Positions 8,555 to 17,975 of a stretch of 64,000 nt of DNA are shown in pieces. The stretch is from Oceanicoccus sagamiensis (GTDB taxonomy: Bacteria; Pseudomonadota; Gammaproteobacteria; Pseudomonadales; Dasaniaceae), in NCBI RefSeq assembly GCF_002117105.1, contig NZ_CP019343.1, forward strand, positions 3,720,001 through 3,784,000. Reading direction: 5' to 3'. Numbering within the stretch: position 1 is the stretch's first letter; every line of letters starts with the position of its first letter. Made by a program: the position numbers and the translations under genes. Under the pieces are notes generated by a model. The model was not told the DNA's origin and made no database searches. It saw only the letters and a list, made by a program, of their open reading frames with translations.

Positions 8555-9937
8555 ATGAACAAGAAAGTAGAACTAACCGCCGAGCAAATCGCTGCTCGAG
8601 ATCCTGCTGAATCGTTTCAAGATTTATTGGATAAAGAAAAGGTAGAGGTGCCTGCGGCACTTCGCGATAGTACTGAGACCTATCTGGGTTCTGAGGACTT
8701 GCCGATAGAGCGTTATACCTCTCGCGAATTTTTCGATTTAGAAGTTGAAAAAATGTGGCGTAAAACCTGGCAGATTGCCTGCCGTGAAAATCGCTTAAAA
8801 GAAAGCGGTGATTACTACGTTTACGATATTGTTAATGATTCTATTCTGTTGACTCGCACCGAGTCCGGTGAAATTAAAGGTTATTACAATTCCTGTTTGC
8901 ACCGGGGTCGCGCATTAAAGCGTGGTTCTGGTAATTCCGATAACCTGCGCTGTCCTTATCACGGCTGGGCGTGGAATCTGGATGGCGAGTTTGATGGCGC
9001 ACCTTGTCAATGGGATTTTCCTCACGTTAAAGATGAAGACAATAAATTACCCGAAGTAAAAATAGCTACCTGGGGTGGTTGGGTCTTTATCAATATGGAT
9101 GATAACTGCGAGTCACTTGAAGACTATATGGATGTGCTGCCCGAGCATATGAACCAGTGGAGACACGAGCAGCGTTTTGTCTCTATGCATATTGAAAAGG
9201 TGATTTCCTGTAACTGGAAAGTAGCACTTGAAGCGTTTATCGAGTCTTACCATGCTATTGCTACCCATCCTCAGCTAATGCCTTTCCAGGCTATTGATAA
9301 TTCTCAGTATGATGTCTGGGGCGATAATGTAAGTCGTACTATTACTGCTTACGGTGTGCCCAATCCAACACATGCTGATCTTTATACTGAGCAAGAATCT
9401 TTAGATGCGATGATGGGCTTGATTGGTGTTGAGGATCGACCGCAGCTACCTGAAGGTATGACTGCCCGTGAAATGTATGCACAAATGAATCTACCCGTTG
9501 CCAATGAGCAGGCCGGTGAAGATTTCAGTGAAAGAGCCACCATGTCTGAAATGATGGATTCTACGCTATATATGTTATTCCCTAACTTTGCCCCTTGGGC
9601 TGGCCACGGCACAGTGATTACTTATCGTCATCGACCGAATGGTGATGATCATGAAAGCTGTATTATGGAAATCTTTCTGCTGACTCGTTTCCCTGATGGT
9701 GCAGAATCACCACCGGATGCCCCGGTTACCCGTCTGACTGCCGAACAGCGTTTTAGTGATGCAGCTGATGTCATGGGTGAAGGCTTTGCCAATGTCTTTA
9801 ATCAGGATGATGCGAACTTGCCGCAAGTTCAGAAGGGCTTAAAAGCGTCTAAGAAAGGTAAGGTGAGTCTGGCTAATTATCAGGAAGTGCGTATTCGCCA
9901 ATTCCACCAGACCTTAGATAAATACCTAAACGTATAA
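8555..9937 (+). CDS. Rieske non-haem iron oxygenase, alpha subunit
   Basis: This 460-residue aromatic-ring-hydroxylating-type oxygenase has a Rieske [2Fe-2S] site in CLHRG...CPYHGW (C114, H116, C133, H136) and a catalytic mononuclear iron site in ESYHAIATH (E230, H233, H238). The ligand spacing is canonical. It is clearly a paralogue of the enzyme at 60336-61739, sharing FQDLLDKE/YQDLLDKE, the YLGSE block, SQYDVWGD and the C-terminal YQEVRIR.FHQTLDKY. No beta subunit, ferredoxin or reductase gene is beside it, so it is either a homo-oligomer or uses distant redox partners. It sits 24 bases after the thiolase-fold gene and 19 bases before an SDR. Confidence 0.93.
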   Translation: MNKKVELTAEQIAARDPAESFQDLLDKEKVEVPAALRDSTETYLGSEDLPIERYTSREFFDLEVEKMWRKTWQIACRENRLKESGDYYVYDIVNDSILLTRTESGEIKGYYNSCLHRGRALKRGSGNSDNLRCPYHGWAWNLDGEFDGAPCQWDFPHVKDEDNKLPEVKIATWGGWVFINMDDNCESLEDYMDVLPEHMNQWRHEQRFVSMHIEKVISCNWKVALEAFIESYHAIATHPQLMPFQAIDNSQYDVWGDNVSRTITAYGVPNPTHADLYTEQESLDAMMGLIGVEDRPQLPEGMTAREMYAQMNLPVANEQAGEDFSERATMSEMMDSTLYMLFPNFAPWAGHGTVITYRHRPNGDDHESCIMEIFLLTRFPDGAESPPDAPVTRLTAEQRFSDAADVMGEGFANVFNQDDANLPQVQKGLKASKKGKVSLANYQEVRIRQFHQTLDKYLNV

Positions 9938-9956
9938 TTAATCACTGGACACTGTT

Positions 9957-10733
9957 ATGAACGAATTATTAGAGCCTTTTTCCCTTGAAGGTAAAGTCGC
10001 CATGGTTACCGGAGCCTCCAGTGGCTTTGGTGAGCATTTTGCGCAAGTGTTAGCAAAAGCGGGTGCCAAAGTGGTATTGGGTGCGCGTCGCACTGAAAAA
10101 TTAAAAGCAGTGACTGATGCAATCAATGCCGATGGTGGTCAGGCCGTCGCAGTCACTATGGATGTGACAGACAGTGCCAGTATTGCCGCAGCCTTTGATG
10201 AGGCAGAAAAAGCCTTTGGTCTGATTACCATTATCGTCAATAACGCCGGTATCACCATTCCAAAACTGTTATTGGATTTAACTGATGATGACTGGAATAA
10301 CGTAGTTGACACCAATCTAACAGGTGTTGCTTTCGTTAGTCGCGAAGCTGGCAAGCGTTTGGTTGCCGCTAAAACCGCTGGCAGCATTATTAATATCGCT
10401 TCTATTACTGCCGAGCGTTTGCAAAAAGCCCTAACCAGTTATGCAGCTGCTAAAGCGGGTGTCGTGCAATTGACTAAAGTGACTGCATTAGAGTTTGCGC
10501 GCCATAATATCCGTGTTAATGCCATCTCTCCTGGCTACTTCAGTACACCGTTGAATAGCGAGTGGTTTAAAACCCCTGATGGCCAAGCCCTTATTCAACG
10601 CGTACCTACGAGACGTATCGGGGATATGAAGGAGTTGAATGGTCCGTTATTGTTGCTTGCCTCCGATGCAAGTTCTCTTATGACCGGTTCCAATATTACT
10701 GTCGATGGCGGTCACGTCCTGTCTGAACTATAA
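9957..10733 (+). CDS. Short-chain dehydrogenase/reductase (SDR)
   Basis: This is a classical 258-residue SDR with the cofactor motif TGASSGFG (about 18-25), the NNAG motif, and the catalytic pair Y162/K166 (YAAAK). It ends with the usual DGGHVLSEL-type tail. It probably interconverts an alcohol and a ketone, perhaps a hydroxyacyl-CoA or a dihydrodiol formed by the preceding Rieske oxygenase, whose stop lies 19 bases upstream. The basic residues in the ARRTEK segment after strand 2 suggest NADP(H). It is a plain member of a large family, so the substrate is not predictable. Confidence 0.9.
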   Translation: MNELLEPFSLEGKVAMVTGASSGFGEHFAQVLAKAGAKVVLGARRTEKLKAVTDAINADGGQAVAVTMDVTDSASIAAAFDEAEKAFGLITIIVNNAGITIPKLLLDLTDDDWNNVVDTNLTGVAFVSREAGKRLVAAKTAGSIINIASITAERLQKALTSYAAAKAGVVQLTKVTALEFARHNIRVNAISPGYFSTPLNSEWFKTPDGQALIQRVPTRRIGDMKELNGPLLLLASDASSLMTGSNITVDGGHVLSEL

Positions 10734-10756
10734 GTTTTTTTTGAGGTTATAAACCG

Positions 10757-12379
10757 ATGCAAAACCCTTTAACGCAGGAGCGTATCGATCGCGATGGCCA
10801 CCTGTGGTCCAACCTGACTATTTCTGAAGCTGCTTGGCAAAAAGCTGAAGCCAGTCCCGATGATGTTGCCATTTATTTAGAAGATGAACCTGCTATTACT
10901 TATGGTTCTGTGGCAGAAGAAGCTCGTCGTCTGATTACCGGTTTACGTAAACTGGGTATGGAAGAGGGCGACACGATTAGCTTTCAACTGCCTAACTGGC
11001 GAGAGTCGGTGATTGTTGATATTGCAGCTTCTGCGATGGGTTTGTTAGTTAATCCGGTGATCCCTATTTATCGTGACCGTGAATTGCGATTTATTTTAAA
11101 AGATGCCAATACCAAATTGATTTATATTCCGGAGCAAATTCGTAGTCTTGAATTCCCTTCGATGATTGCCTCCCTCAAACCAGAGCTGCCTAATCTTGCG
11201 CATGTCGTTACTGTTCGTGCGGAAGGTGACCATGAGGGGATGCTGCGCTTTGAAGATCTGATGGATAATGAGCCGGTTGATCTGGCGACATTGCCAAAAG
11301 TTGATCCAAATTCGATAAAAACCATTCTCTATACGTCGGGTACCACCGGTAATCCCAAGGCGGTATTGCATAGCCATAACACCTTGGCGCGTATTATTCA
11401 GAACTCAGTGGATTGCTGGGGTATGGATGAGAATGACGTTATGATTATGCCTTCACCGGTTACCCATGTTACCGGTTACGGTTCCGGTATGGTGTTACCG
11501 TTTATATCCCCGGTTAAATCTGCCTTGATGCCGCGTTGGGATGCAGATGCAGCGGTTGATTATATCGAGCGTGTGGGTGGTACCGCCAGTGTGGGTGCAA
11601 CACCGTTCTTAGTGGAGTTGTTAGCTGCTGCCAAACGTAAAAATACCCGTTTACCGACCATGCGTTTATTTGCCTGCGGTGGTGCTGCCGTGCCGCCACA
11701 ATTAATTCATCAGTGCTACGAAGAATTAGAAAATTGCCGTGCTTTCCGGGTTTACGGTAGTACTGAGTGCCCGGTTATCACCCAGGGTTTTGTGAAAGCG
11801 GGTGAGCAGGAACTGGCTGCCGAAACCGACGGTATGATTTACGCCTACGATGTCAAAATTCTCGATGATGATGGCAACGAGTTGCCCAGAGGTGTTGATG
11901 GCGAAATCGCAGCTCGCGGTGCCGGTATGATGCTGGGCTATGGTATTGCTGAACAGAATGCCTCGGGACATGATGCCGATGGTTATTTCCTGACAGGCGA
12001 TATTGGTGTGCGTACTGAAGATGACGCCATCCTGATCACCGATCGTAAAAAAGATATTATTATTCGTGGTGGTGAAAATCTTTCCGCTAAAGAAATTGAA
12101 GATGTGTTACATGATCACCCTATGATAAAAGAAGCCGCGGTAGTGGCTATGCCGCATGAGCGTTTGGGTGAGGGTGTTTGTGCCTATCTAATTTTGGAGC
12201 AGGCAGAAGCCTCACTGGAGCTAAGTGAAGTTGCTGCGTTTGCGGATAGTGCTTCTTTAGCCAAACAAAAGATCCCGCAGCATATTCAAGTTGTTGCTGA
12301 CCTGCCTCGTACCGCCAGTGGCAAGGTACGCAAAGATGTTTTACGCAAAGAGATTAAAGCGATTATTGAACAAGCCTAA
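10757..12379 (+). CDS. Acyl-CoA synthetase (class I adenylate-forming, AMP-binding)
   Basis: This 540-residue ligase should activate a carboxylic acid through acyl-AMP to acyl-CoA. The P-loop YTSGTTGNPK is at 192-201. Later come the YGSTE block, the LTGDIG hinge region, RKKDIIIRGGEN, and the C-terminal PRTASGKVRK with the catalytic lysine. Length and motifs match fatty or aromatic acyl-CoA synthetases. It lies 23 bases after an SDR and 9 bases before an MDR reductase, followed by thiolase and FadB genes. It is therefore the likely entry point of the released acid into CoA-dependent degradation. Specificity is unknown. Confidence 0.92.
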   Translation: MQNPLTQERIDRDGHLWSNLTISEAAWQKAEASPDDVAIYLEDEPAITYGSVAEEARRLITGLRKLGMEEGDTISFQLPNWRESVIVDIAASAMGLLVNPVIPIYRDRELRFILKDANTKLIYIPEQIRSLEFPSMIASLKPELPNLAHVVTVRAEGDHEGMLRFEDLMDNEPVDLATLPKVDPNSIKTILYTSGTTGNPKAVLHSHNTLARIIQNSVDCWGMDENDVMIMPSPVTHVTGYGSGMVLPFISPVKSALMPRWDADAAVDYIERVGGTASVGATPFLVELLAAAKRKNTRLPTMRLFACGGAAVPPQLIHQCYEELENCRAFRVYGSTECPVITQGFVKAGEQELAAETDGMIYAYDVKILDDDGNELPRGVDGEIAARGAGMMLGYGIAEQNASGHDADGYFLTGDIGVRTEDDAILITDRKKDIIIRGGENLSAKEIEDVLHDHPMIKEAAVVAMPHERLGEGVCAYLILEQAEASLELSEVAAFADSASLAKQKIPQHIQVVADLPRTASGKVRKDVLRKEIKAIIEQA

Positions 12380-12388
12380 GAGGCGCCT

Positions 12389-13384
12389 ATGAATCGTCAG
12401 TTTTTACTGAATGCCCATCCCGTCGGTGATATCAAACTCACCGATTTAAAATATCACGAGAGCCCAATGCCGGTGATGGGGGAAGGTGAGATTTTAGTAA
12501 AAATGGAATATCTGGCGGTTGAGCCTGCCATGCGTGGTTGGATGGCGGGGCGCTCTGATTATACCGAGCCGCTTAAAGTCGGTGACTTGATGCGAGGCTT
12601 TGGTGCCGGTGAAGTGATTGAGTCGGCCAATAGCCTGTATCAGGTAGGTTGCCGAGTGAGTGGCTTATTGGGTATGCAGGAATATGCGGTCACCAATGGT
12701 GAAAATTTTCCTATCGGTATTATTGATGAGGCGATTGATACTGCTTCACATTTAGGCGTGTTAGGTGTTACCGGCCTAACTGCTTACTGCGGCCTAAAAG
12801 CTATCGGTCAACCCAAGGTAGGAGAGACCGTATTGGTTTCTGCTGCTGCGGGTGCCACCGGTTCTGTAGTTGGTCAGTTGGCCAAATTACAGGGTTGCCG
12901 TGTTATTGGCCTGGCCGGTTCCGCTAAAAAGTGTGAGTGGCTAACAGGTGAATTAGGTTTTGATGCGGCGATTAACTACAAAACCGATAATGTTGCCGAG
13001 AGTATCCAGCAGCATTGCCCAGGGGGTATTGATATCTATTGGGATAATGTGGGCGGCGCCATACTGGATTTAGCCCTCGAGCAGTTGGCTGTCGGTGCTC
13101 GTATTGTCGTTTGTGGTGGTATCTCACGGTATAACGTGAGCGGTGAAGTCCCCGGCCCTAAAAACTATTTTAATATTGTGTTTAATAATGCATTAATGAA
13201 AGGTTTTGTCGTTTCCCATTATGCCCATTTATTTCCAGAGGCAATTGCGGAGCTAAAGAAATATTTACTCAGCGGTGAGTTAAAGCACCATGAGGATATT
13301 GTAGAAGGTTTTGAGCAGGCGCCGGTGGCGCTACAGCGATTGTTTAATGGCGATAATGTCGGTAAGCAGTTGGTTAAGGTATAA
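12389..13384 (+). CDS. Zinc-independent medium-chain (MDR) NADPH oxidoreductase
   Basis: This 331-residue protein resembles the leukotriene B4 12-hydroxydehydrogenase / curcumin reductase / 2-alkenal reductase group, which reduces alpha,beta-unsaturated ketones or aldehydes with NADPH. The nucleotide site is VSAAAGATGSVVGQLAK near residues 150-166. The Cys/His zinc ligands of alcohol dehydrogenases are absent from the N-terminal domain. It starts 9 bases after the acyl-CoA synthetase. In this context it could saturate an enone such as an ionone-like product; this is an inference from family chemistry and not seen in the sequence. Confidence 0.88.
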   Translation: MNRQFLLNAHPVGDIKLTDLKYHESPMPVMGEGEILVKMEYLAVEPAMRGWMAGRSDYTEPLKVGDLMRGFGAGEVIESANSLYQVGCRVSGLLGMQEYAVTNGENFPIGIIDEAIDTASHLGVLGVTGLTAYCGLKAIGQPKVGETVLVSAAAGATGSVVGQLAKLQGCRVIGLAGSAKKCEWLTGELGFDAAINYKTDNVAESIQQHCPGGIDIYWDNVGGAILDLALEQLAVGARIVVCGGISRYNVSGEVPGPKNYFNIVFNNALMKGFVVSHYAHLFPEAIAELKKYLLSGELKHHEDIVEGFEQAPVALQRLFNGDNVGKQLVKV

Positions 13385-13414
13385 GGTTTAGATTTAAGTT
13401 TTTGGAGAGTAAGT

Positions 13415-14623
13415 ATGCCCATAGAAGCATTTGTCTACGATGCAATCCGTACCCCAAGGGGTAAAGGTAAAGTTGGTGGTGGTTTAAATGAAGTAACCCC
13501 AATTAATTTAGTCGTTGGCTTATTGGAAGAGTTAAAAAAACGTAATGACCTTGATACCACGCAGGTCGATGACGTGGTGTTAGGTTGTGTGACGCCAACA
13601 GGCGAGCAGGGTGCCGTTATGCCCAAGCTGGCTTTGTTGGCTTCAAGCTGGGATGAGAAAGTCTCTGGTCAGCAGATTAACCGCTTTTGTGGTTCCGGTC
13701 TGGAAACTGTTAACCTGGCTGCTATGAAGGTGGCTTCAGGCTGGGAAGACTTAGTCGTTGCCGGTGGTTATGAGTCTATGTCTCGTGTCACTATGGGTAG
13801 CGATGGTGGCGCCTGGGTGCAAGATACCGACACCAACGCCAAACTGAATTTTGTACCTCAAGGAATTAGTGCTGATCTGATCGCAACCATCGACGGTTAT
13901 TCCCGTGAAGATGTTGATGCTTATGCTGTTCGTTCACATCAGCGCGCCGCCCATGCCCGTGATAATGGTTATTTTGATAACCAGATTATTCCTGTGCGCG
14001 GCCTTAATGGTGAAATTATTCTGGATCACGATCAACTGATTCGTCCTACCGCTACTGTTGAGTCTTTAGGGCAGTTAACGGCTGTGTTCAAAGATATGGG
14101 CGAGCAGGCCTATGATGCGGTGGCTAAATTACGCTATCCCGAACTTGAGTTTGTTAACCATGTGCATACCGCTGGCAACTCTTCCGGTATTGTGGATGGT
14201 GCGTCACTGGTCTTAATTGGTAGCGAAGCCAAAGGTAAAGAGCTGGGTCTAAAACCCCGTGCTCGTATCGTCGCAACGGCTATCACCAGTAATGAACCTA
14301 CGATTATGCTCACAGCACCGTCAGAAGCTGCGGAAAAAGTGCTAAAGAAAGCCGGTATGACCACCGACGATATTGATATTTTTGAACTTAACGAAGCCTT
14401 TGCGTCTGTTGTTATGCGCTTCCAAACCCGTCTTAATATTTCTGATGACAGAATCAATGTTAACGGTGGCGCGATTGCTATGGGCCATCCGTTGGGTGCT
14501 ACTGGCGGTATGATTCTGGGTACCGTGGTTGAAGAGCTGGAGCGTCGTCAATTAAAGCGTGGTCTGGTCACATTGTGTATCGGTGGCGGTATGGGTATTG
14601 CCACGATTATTGAACGCGTTTAA
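13415..14623 (+). CDS. Thiolase (acetyl-CoA acetyltransferase / 3-ketoacyl-CoA thiolase)
   Basis: This 402-residue enzyme cleaves 3-ketoacyl-CoA with CoA. Unlike the thiolase-fold gene at 7388, it has a complete active site: nucleophile C92 in [18 protein letters not shown], the GHPLGATGG motif with its catalytic His, and the C-terminal CIGGGMG containing the second Cys. It is followed 39 bases later by a FadB-type gene, so the two form a normal beta-oxidation pair in FadA-FadB order. It probably handles the final chain-shortening steps of this island's substrate. Confidence 0.93.
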   Translation: MPIEAFVYDAIRTPRGKGKVGGGLNEVTPINLVVGLLEELKKRNDLDTTQVDDVVLGCVTPTGEQGAVMPKLALLASSWDEKVSGQQINRFCGSGLETVNLAAMKVASGWEDLVVAGGYESMSRVTMGSDGGAWVQDTDTNAKLNFVPQGISADLIATIDGYSREDVDAYAVRSHQRAAHARDNGYFDNQIIPVRGLNGEIILDHDQLIRPTATVESLGQLTAVFKDMGEQAYDAVAKLRYPELEFVNHVHTAGNSSGIVDGASLVLIGSEAKGKELGLKPRARIVATAITSNEPTIMLTAPSEAAEKVLKKAGMTTDDIDIFELNEAFASVVMRFQTRLNISDDRINVNGGAIAMGHPLGATGGMILGTVVEELERRQLKRGLVTLCIGGGMGIATIIERV

Positions 14624-14662
14624 CTATCGGCATTAGCAAAGAATAGAGATAAGGGTAAAACA

Positions 14663-16804
14663 ATGAGTCATGTAACAATCAGTAAAGATGCCGATAATAT
14701 TGTCACGATTTTACTGGACGATCCTGAGCGTCCGGTCAATGTGATGAATGCGGGCTATATCGAAGGTATGGAAAAAGCCGCCAATGCTATTGAAGCGGAT
14801 ATCGACACTGTTGCCGGTGTGATTATCGCTTCGGCTAAAAGTACTTTCTTCGCCGGTGGCGACCTCGATGAAATTCTGGCATTAACCCAGGACAATGCTG
14901 CGGCCTATGGTGAAAAAGGTCTGCGTATTAAAGCCAGTTTAAGAAAGCTGGAAACTTTGGGTAAGCCTGTTGTGGCTGCCATTAATGGTGCTGCCCTGGG
15001 CGGTGGTTATGAAATTTGTTTGGCCGCGCATCATCGCGTAGCAATCGATGACCGTGCAGTGACTATCGGTTTGCCGGAAGTGACTTTAGGTTTATTGCCT
15101 GGTGCTGGCGGCATTGTTCGTACCGTGCGTATGCTGGGTTTAAAAGCGGCATTGCCAGTCTTAAGTCAAGGGCGCAACTATAATGCGCAAGCTGCATTAA
15201 AAGCGGGTTTGATTGATGATATTGCCAGCGATGCTGACGATATGATCGCCAAGGCTAAAGCCTGGATTCAAGCCAACCCTGAATCATCACAGCCCTGGGA
15301 TGTTAAGCGCTTTCAGTTCCCCGGTGGCAATGTGGACAGCCGAGCTATTCTGAGTTTGATCCCGATGGCCGGTGCTGAGTTGTTAGGCCGCCGCAAAGGT
15401 TTATATCCTGCTGAGTCCGCTATTCTAAATTGCGCCATTGAAAGTATGCGTATTGATTTTGACGGTGCCAGCCGTGTTGAAAGCCGTTATTTAGCCAATC
15501 TTGCGGTCACGCCTGAAGCTAAAAATATGATGACCTATTTTTTCCAGATGCAAAAAATTCGCGGCGGTTCTGCGCGCCCTGATGGTTTTGATAAAAGCAA
15601 AGTCTCGAAGGTAGGTATTTTGGGGGCCGGTATGATGGGTGCCGGTATTGCTTACTGTGCAGCTGCTGCCGGCATTGATGTTGTGCTTAAAGATGTGAGT
15701 AAAGAACAGGCGGAAAAAGGCAAAGCTTATAGTGCAACAGTGTTGGATGGTTTGATTGCCAAGGGCCGTTCAAGCGACGCTAAAAAAACTGACATTCTTG
15801 CTCGCATAAATGCCACTGATAATATGGCGGACCTTAAAGGTTGTGAGTTAGTCGTTGAGGCTGTATTTGAAAAGCAGGCGCTAAAAGAAACCGTTACTCA
15901 AGAAGCTGAAGCGCAATTAGCAGAAGGGGTGGTCTTTGCGACTAACACATCTACGTTGCCTATTACGGGTTTGGCTGCAGCATCTCGTAATGCTGCAAAC
16001 TATATTGGCCTGCATTTCTTCTCTCCTGTCGATAAGATGGCTTTGGTAGAAATTATCTGTGGCAAAGACACCAGCGATGCGACCTTGGCTAAAGGTTATG
16101 ACTTTGTTAAACAGATTCGTAAAATACCGATTGTGGTCAATGATAGTCGTTGCTTCTATACCTCACGTTGCTACGAAGTGTATCAGGATGAAGCTGCCTG
16201 GTTATTAAGTGACGGTGTTAGCCCGGTGCTGATGGAAAACCTGGCGGTGCAGGTTGGTCTTCCGGTGGGGCCGCTAGCGGCTAACGATGAAGTTGCCCAG
16301 CGTCTTATTCTAGAAATTAAAAACTCCGTTAAAGCCGGTGTTGAAGCGCAAGGCAATAGCTATCCTGTAGATAAGCCTCCTTACCAGTGGATGAAAAAAA
16401 TGGTTGAGGAATTAGGCCGTCTCGGTAAGGCCAGTGGTGCGGGTTACTATGACTACCCTGAAGGTGAGAAAAAACGTATTTGGCCTGAGCTGCAAGCTTT
16501 ACAACCTGCTGCTACTCAGGATATTACTCATCAGGATATTAAAGATCGCTTAATGTTCTGCCAGTCGGTTGAGGCTGTACGCTGTCTTGAAGAGAAGGTA
16601 TTACGCTCGGTAGAAGATTGTAATATTGGCTCTATTCTTGGGCTGGGCTTTCCTGTTTATACCGGTGGCCAATTGCAGTATATCAATAGCTATGGTGTAC
16701 AGGCTTTTGCTGATCGTGCTCAAGAGCTGGCTGATAAATTTGGTGAGCGCTTTGCCCCTCCAGCGTTATTGCTGGAAATGGCCGCCGCTAATAAAACGTT
16801 TTAG
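14663..16804 (+). CDS. Bifunctional enoyl-CoA hydratase / 3-hydroxyacyl-CoA dehydrogenase (FadB/FadJ type)
   Basis: This 713-residue multifunctional beta-oxidation protein has an N-terminal crotonase domain (about 1-190) with the oxyanion-hole segment AGGDLDEI, GAALGGGYE, and the catalytic Glu region GLPEVTLGLLPGAGG. The middle holds a Rossmann NAD-binding domain beginning at VGILGAGMMGAGIAY (about 315). The dehydrogenase continues through HFFSPVDKMALVEII and a C-terminal helical domain. It hydrates enoyl-CoA and oxidises the hydroxyacyl-CoA that the upstream thiolase cleaves. Length is in the usual 700-730 range. No acyl-CoA dehydrogenase gene is in the window, so the first oxidation step must be encoded elsewhere or be unnecessary. 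Confidence 0.93.
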   Translation: MSHVTISKDADNIVTILLDDPERPVNVMNAGYIEGMEKAANAIEADIDTVAGVIIASAKSTFFAGGDLDEILALTQDNAAAYGEKGLRIKASLRKLETLGKPVVAAINGAALGGGYEICLAAHHRVAIDDRAVTIGLPEVTLGLLPGAGGIVRTVRMLGLKAALPVLSQGRNYNAQAALKAGLIDDIASDADDMIAKAKAWIQANPESSQPWDVKRFQFPGGNVDSRAILSLIPMAGAELLGRRKGLYPAESAILNCAIESMRIDFDGASRVESRYLANLAVTPEAKNMMTYFFQMQKIRGGSARPDGFDKSKVSKVGILGAGMMGAGIAYCAAAAGIDVVLKDVSKEQAEKGKAYSATVLDGLIAKGRSSDAKKTDILARINATDNMADLKGCELVVEAVFEKQALKETVTQEAEAQLAEGVVFATNTSTLPITGLAAASRNAANYIGLHFFSPVDKMALVEIICGKDTSDATLAKGYDFVKQIRKIPIVVNDSRCFYTSRCYEVYQDEAAWLLSDGVSPVLMENLAVQVGLPVGPLAANDEVAQRLILEIKNSVKAGVEAQGNSYPVDKPPYQWMKKMVEELGRLGKASGAGYYDYPEGEKKRIWPELQALQPAATQDITHQDIKDRLMFCQSVEAVRCLEEKVLRSVEDCNIGSILGLGFPVYTGGQLQYINSYGVQAFADRAQELADKFGERFAPPALLLEMAAANKTF

Positions 16805-16813
16805 GGTTGATCT

Positions 16814-17956
16814 ATGGGCCCGTTGGCTGGACTAAAAGTAATCGAATTAATGGGCCTGGGCCCTGCGCCATTTTGCAGTATGTTGCTGGCAGATATGGGG
16901 GCGGAAGTTATTTTGGTGGAACGCAAAGCGGGCGATGCCAAGCCGGTTGAAGTGACTCGCCGAAATCGTCGCTCTATTGCTCTCAACCTAAAACAGCAGC
17001 AGGGTATTGATACGCTGCTGGCTTTAGTCGATAAAGCGGATGTGTTAATTGAAGGTTTCCGTCCCGGTGTGACTGAGCGTTTAGGTATTGGTCCGGAGGT
17101 TTGTTTAGAACGAAACCCCGGTTTGATTTACGGTCGTATGACCGGTTGGGGTCAAGAGGGCCCAATGGCCAGTGCAGCGGGTCATGATATTAACTATATC
17201 TCGTTAACCGGTGCGCTGCATGCGATTGGCCGCAAAGGCGATGCGCCGGTGCCGCCGTTAAACCTGGTGGGTGACTATGGTGGCGGCAGTATGTATTTGG
17301 CCTTTGGTATTCTGTCTGCTTTATATGAGCGGCAGCAAAGTGGCAAAGGGCAGGTAATCGATGCTGCTATGGTGGATGGTGCAGCATCCTTAATGACCTT
17401 GTTTCATGACTTGCGGGAAATGGGTTCATTTACCGCAGAGCGGGGTGCTCATTTTTTAAATACCGGTGCGCCTCATTATGAAGTGTATGAAACCAAGACC
17501 GATGCGACGGTTGATAAGCAGTATATTTCTGTAGGGCCCTTGGAGCCGCAGTTCTATGATCTATTGATTGATACGTTGGGGCTGAACCGGGAAGATTTTT
17601 ATCCGCAAGCAGATGAAAGTCAGTGGCCCCGCAGAAAAGAAATTTTAGCCGCTGTGTTTCTGACGCGCAGCCGTCAAGAGTGGTGTGATTTGCTAGAGGG
17701 TAGCGATGCCTGTTTTTCCCCGGTACTCTCAATGTGGGAGGCGCCAGAGCATCATCATATGAAAGCTCGCGGCACCTTTATTGATATTGAAGGTGTTCAA
17801 CAACCGGCGCCAGCGCCACGTTTTAGTCGTTCGCAACCGGCAGTGCCAGTACCACCCCGACGTCCGGGCGAAGACTCTGTGCAGGTACTACAGGATTATG
17901 GTTTTGATGCAGAGGCGATTGAGCAGTTGCTGGCCTCCGGTGCGGTGATGCAATAA
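16814..17956 (+). CDS. Alpha-methylacyl-CoA racemase-like CaiB/BaiF (class III) family enzyme
   Basis: This 380-residue protein is of the CaiB/BaiF family. Its start, GPLAGLKVIEL followed by GPAPFCSMLLADMGAEV, and its GRMTGWGQEGP block are characteristic of alpha-methylacyl-CoA racemase. The racemase acid-base pair positions appear as H124 (AGHDINY) and D154 (VGDYGGG). It starts 9 bases after the fadB-like gene. Such racemases invert the 2-methyl centre so that branched acyl-CoAs can enter beta-oxidation, which points to an isoprenoid or steroid-like side chain. A CoA-transferase function is possible, but the His-Asp pair favours racemase. Confidence 0.87.
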   Translation: MGPLAGLKVIELMGLGPAPFCSMLLADMGAEVILVERKAGDAKPVEVTRRNRRSIALNLKQQQGIDTLLALVDKADVLIEGFRPGVTERLGIGPEVCLERNPGLIYGRMTGWGQEGPMASAAGHDINYISLTGALHAIGRKGDAPVPPLNLVGDYGGGSMYLAFGILSALYERQQSGKGQVIDAAMVDGAASLMTLFHDLREMGSFTAERGAHFLNTGAPHYEVYETKTDATVDKQYISVGPLEPQFYDLLIDTLGLNREDFYPQADESQWPRRKEILAAVFLTRSRQEWCDLLEGSDACFSPVLSMWEAPEHHHMKARGTFIDIEGVQQPAPAPRFSRSQPAVPVPPRRPGEDSVQVLQDYGFDAEAIEQLLASGAVMQ

Positions 17957-17975
17957 TTAGAATAAGGCAAAGACT

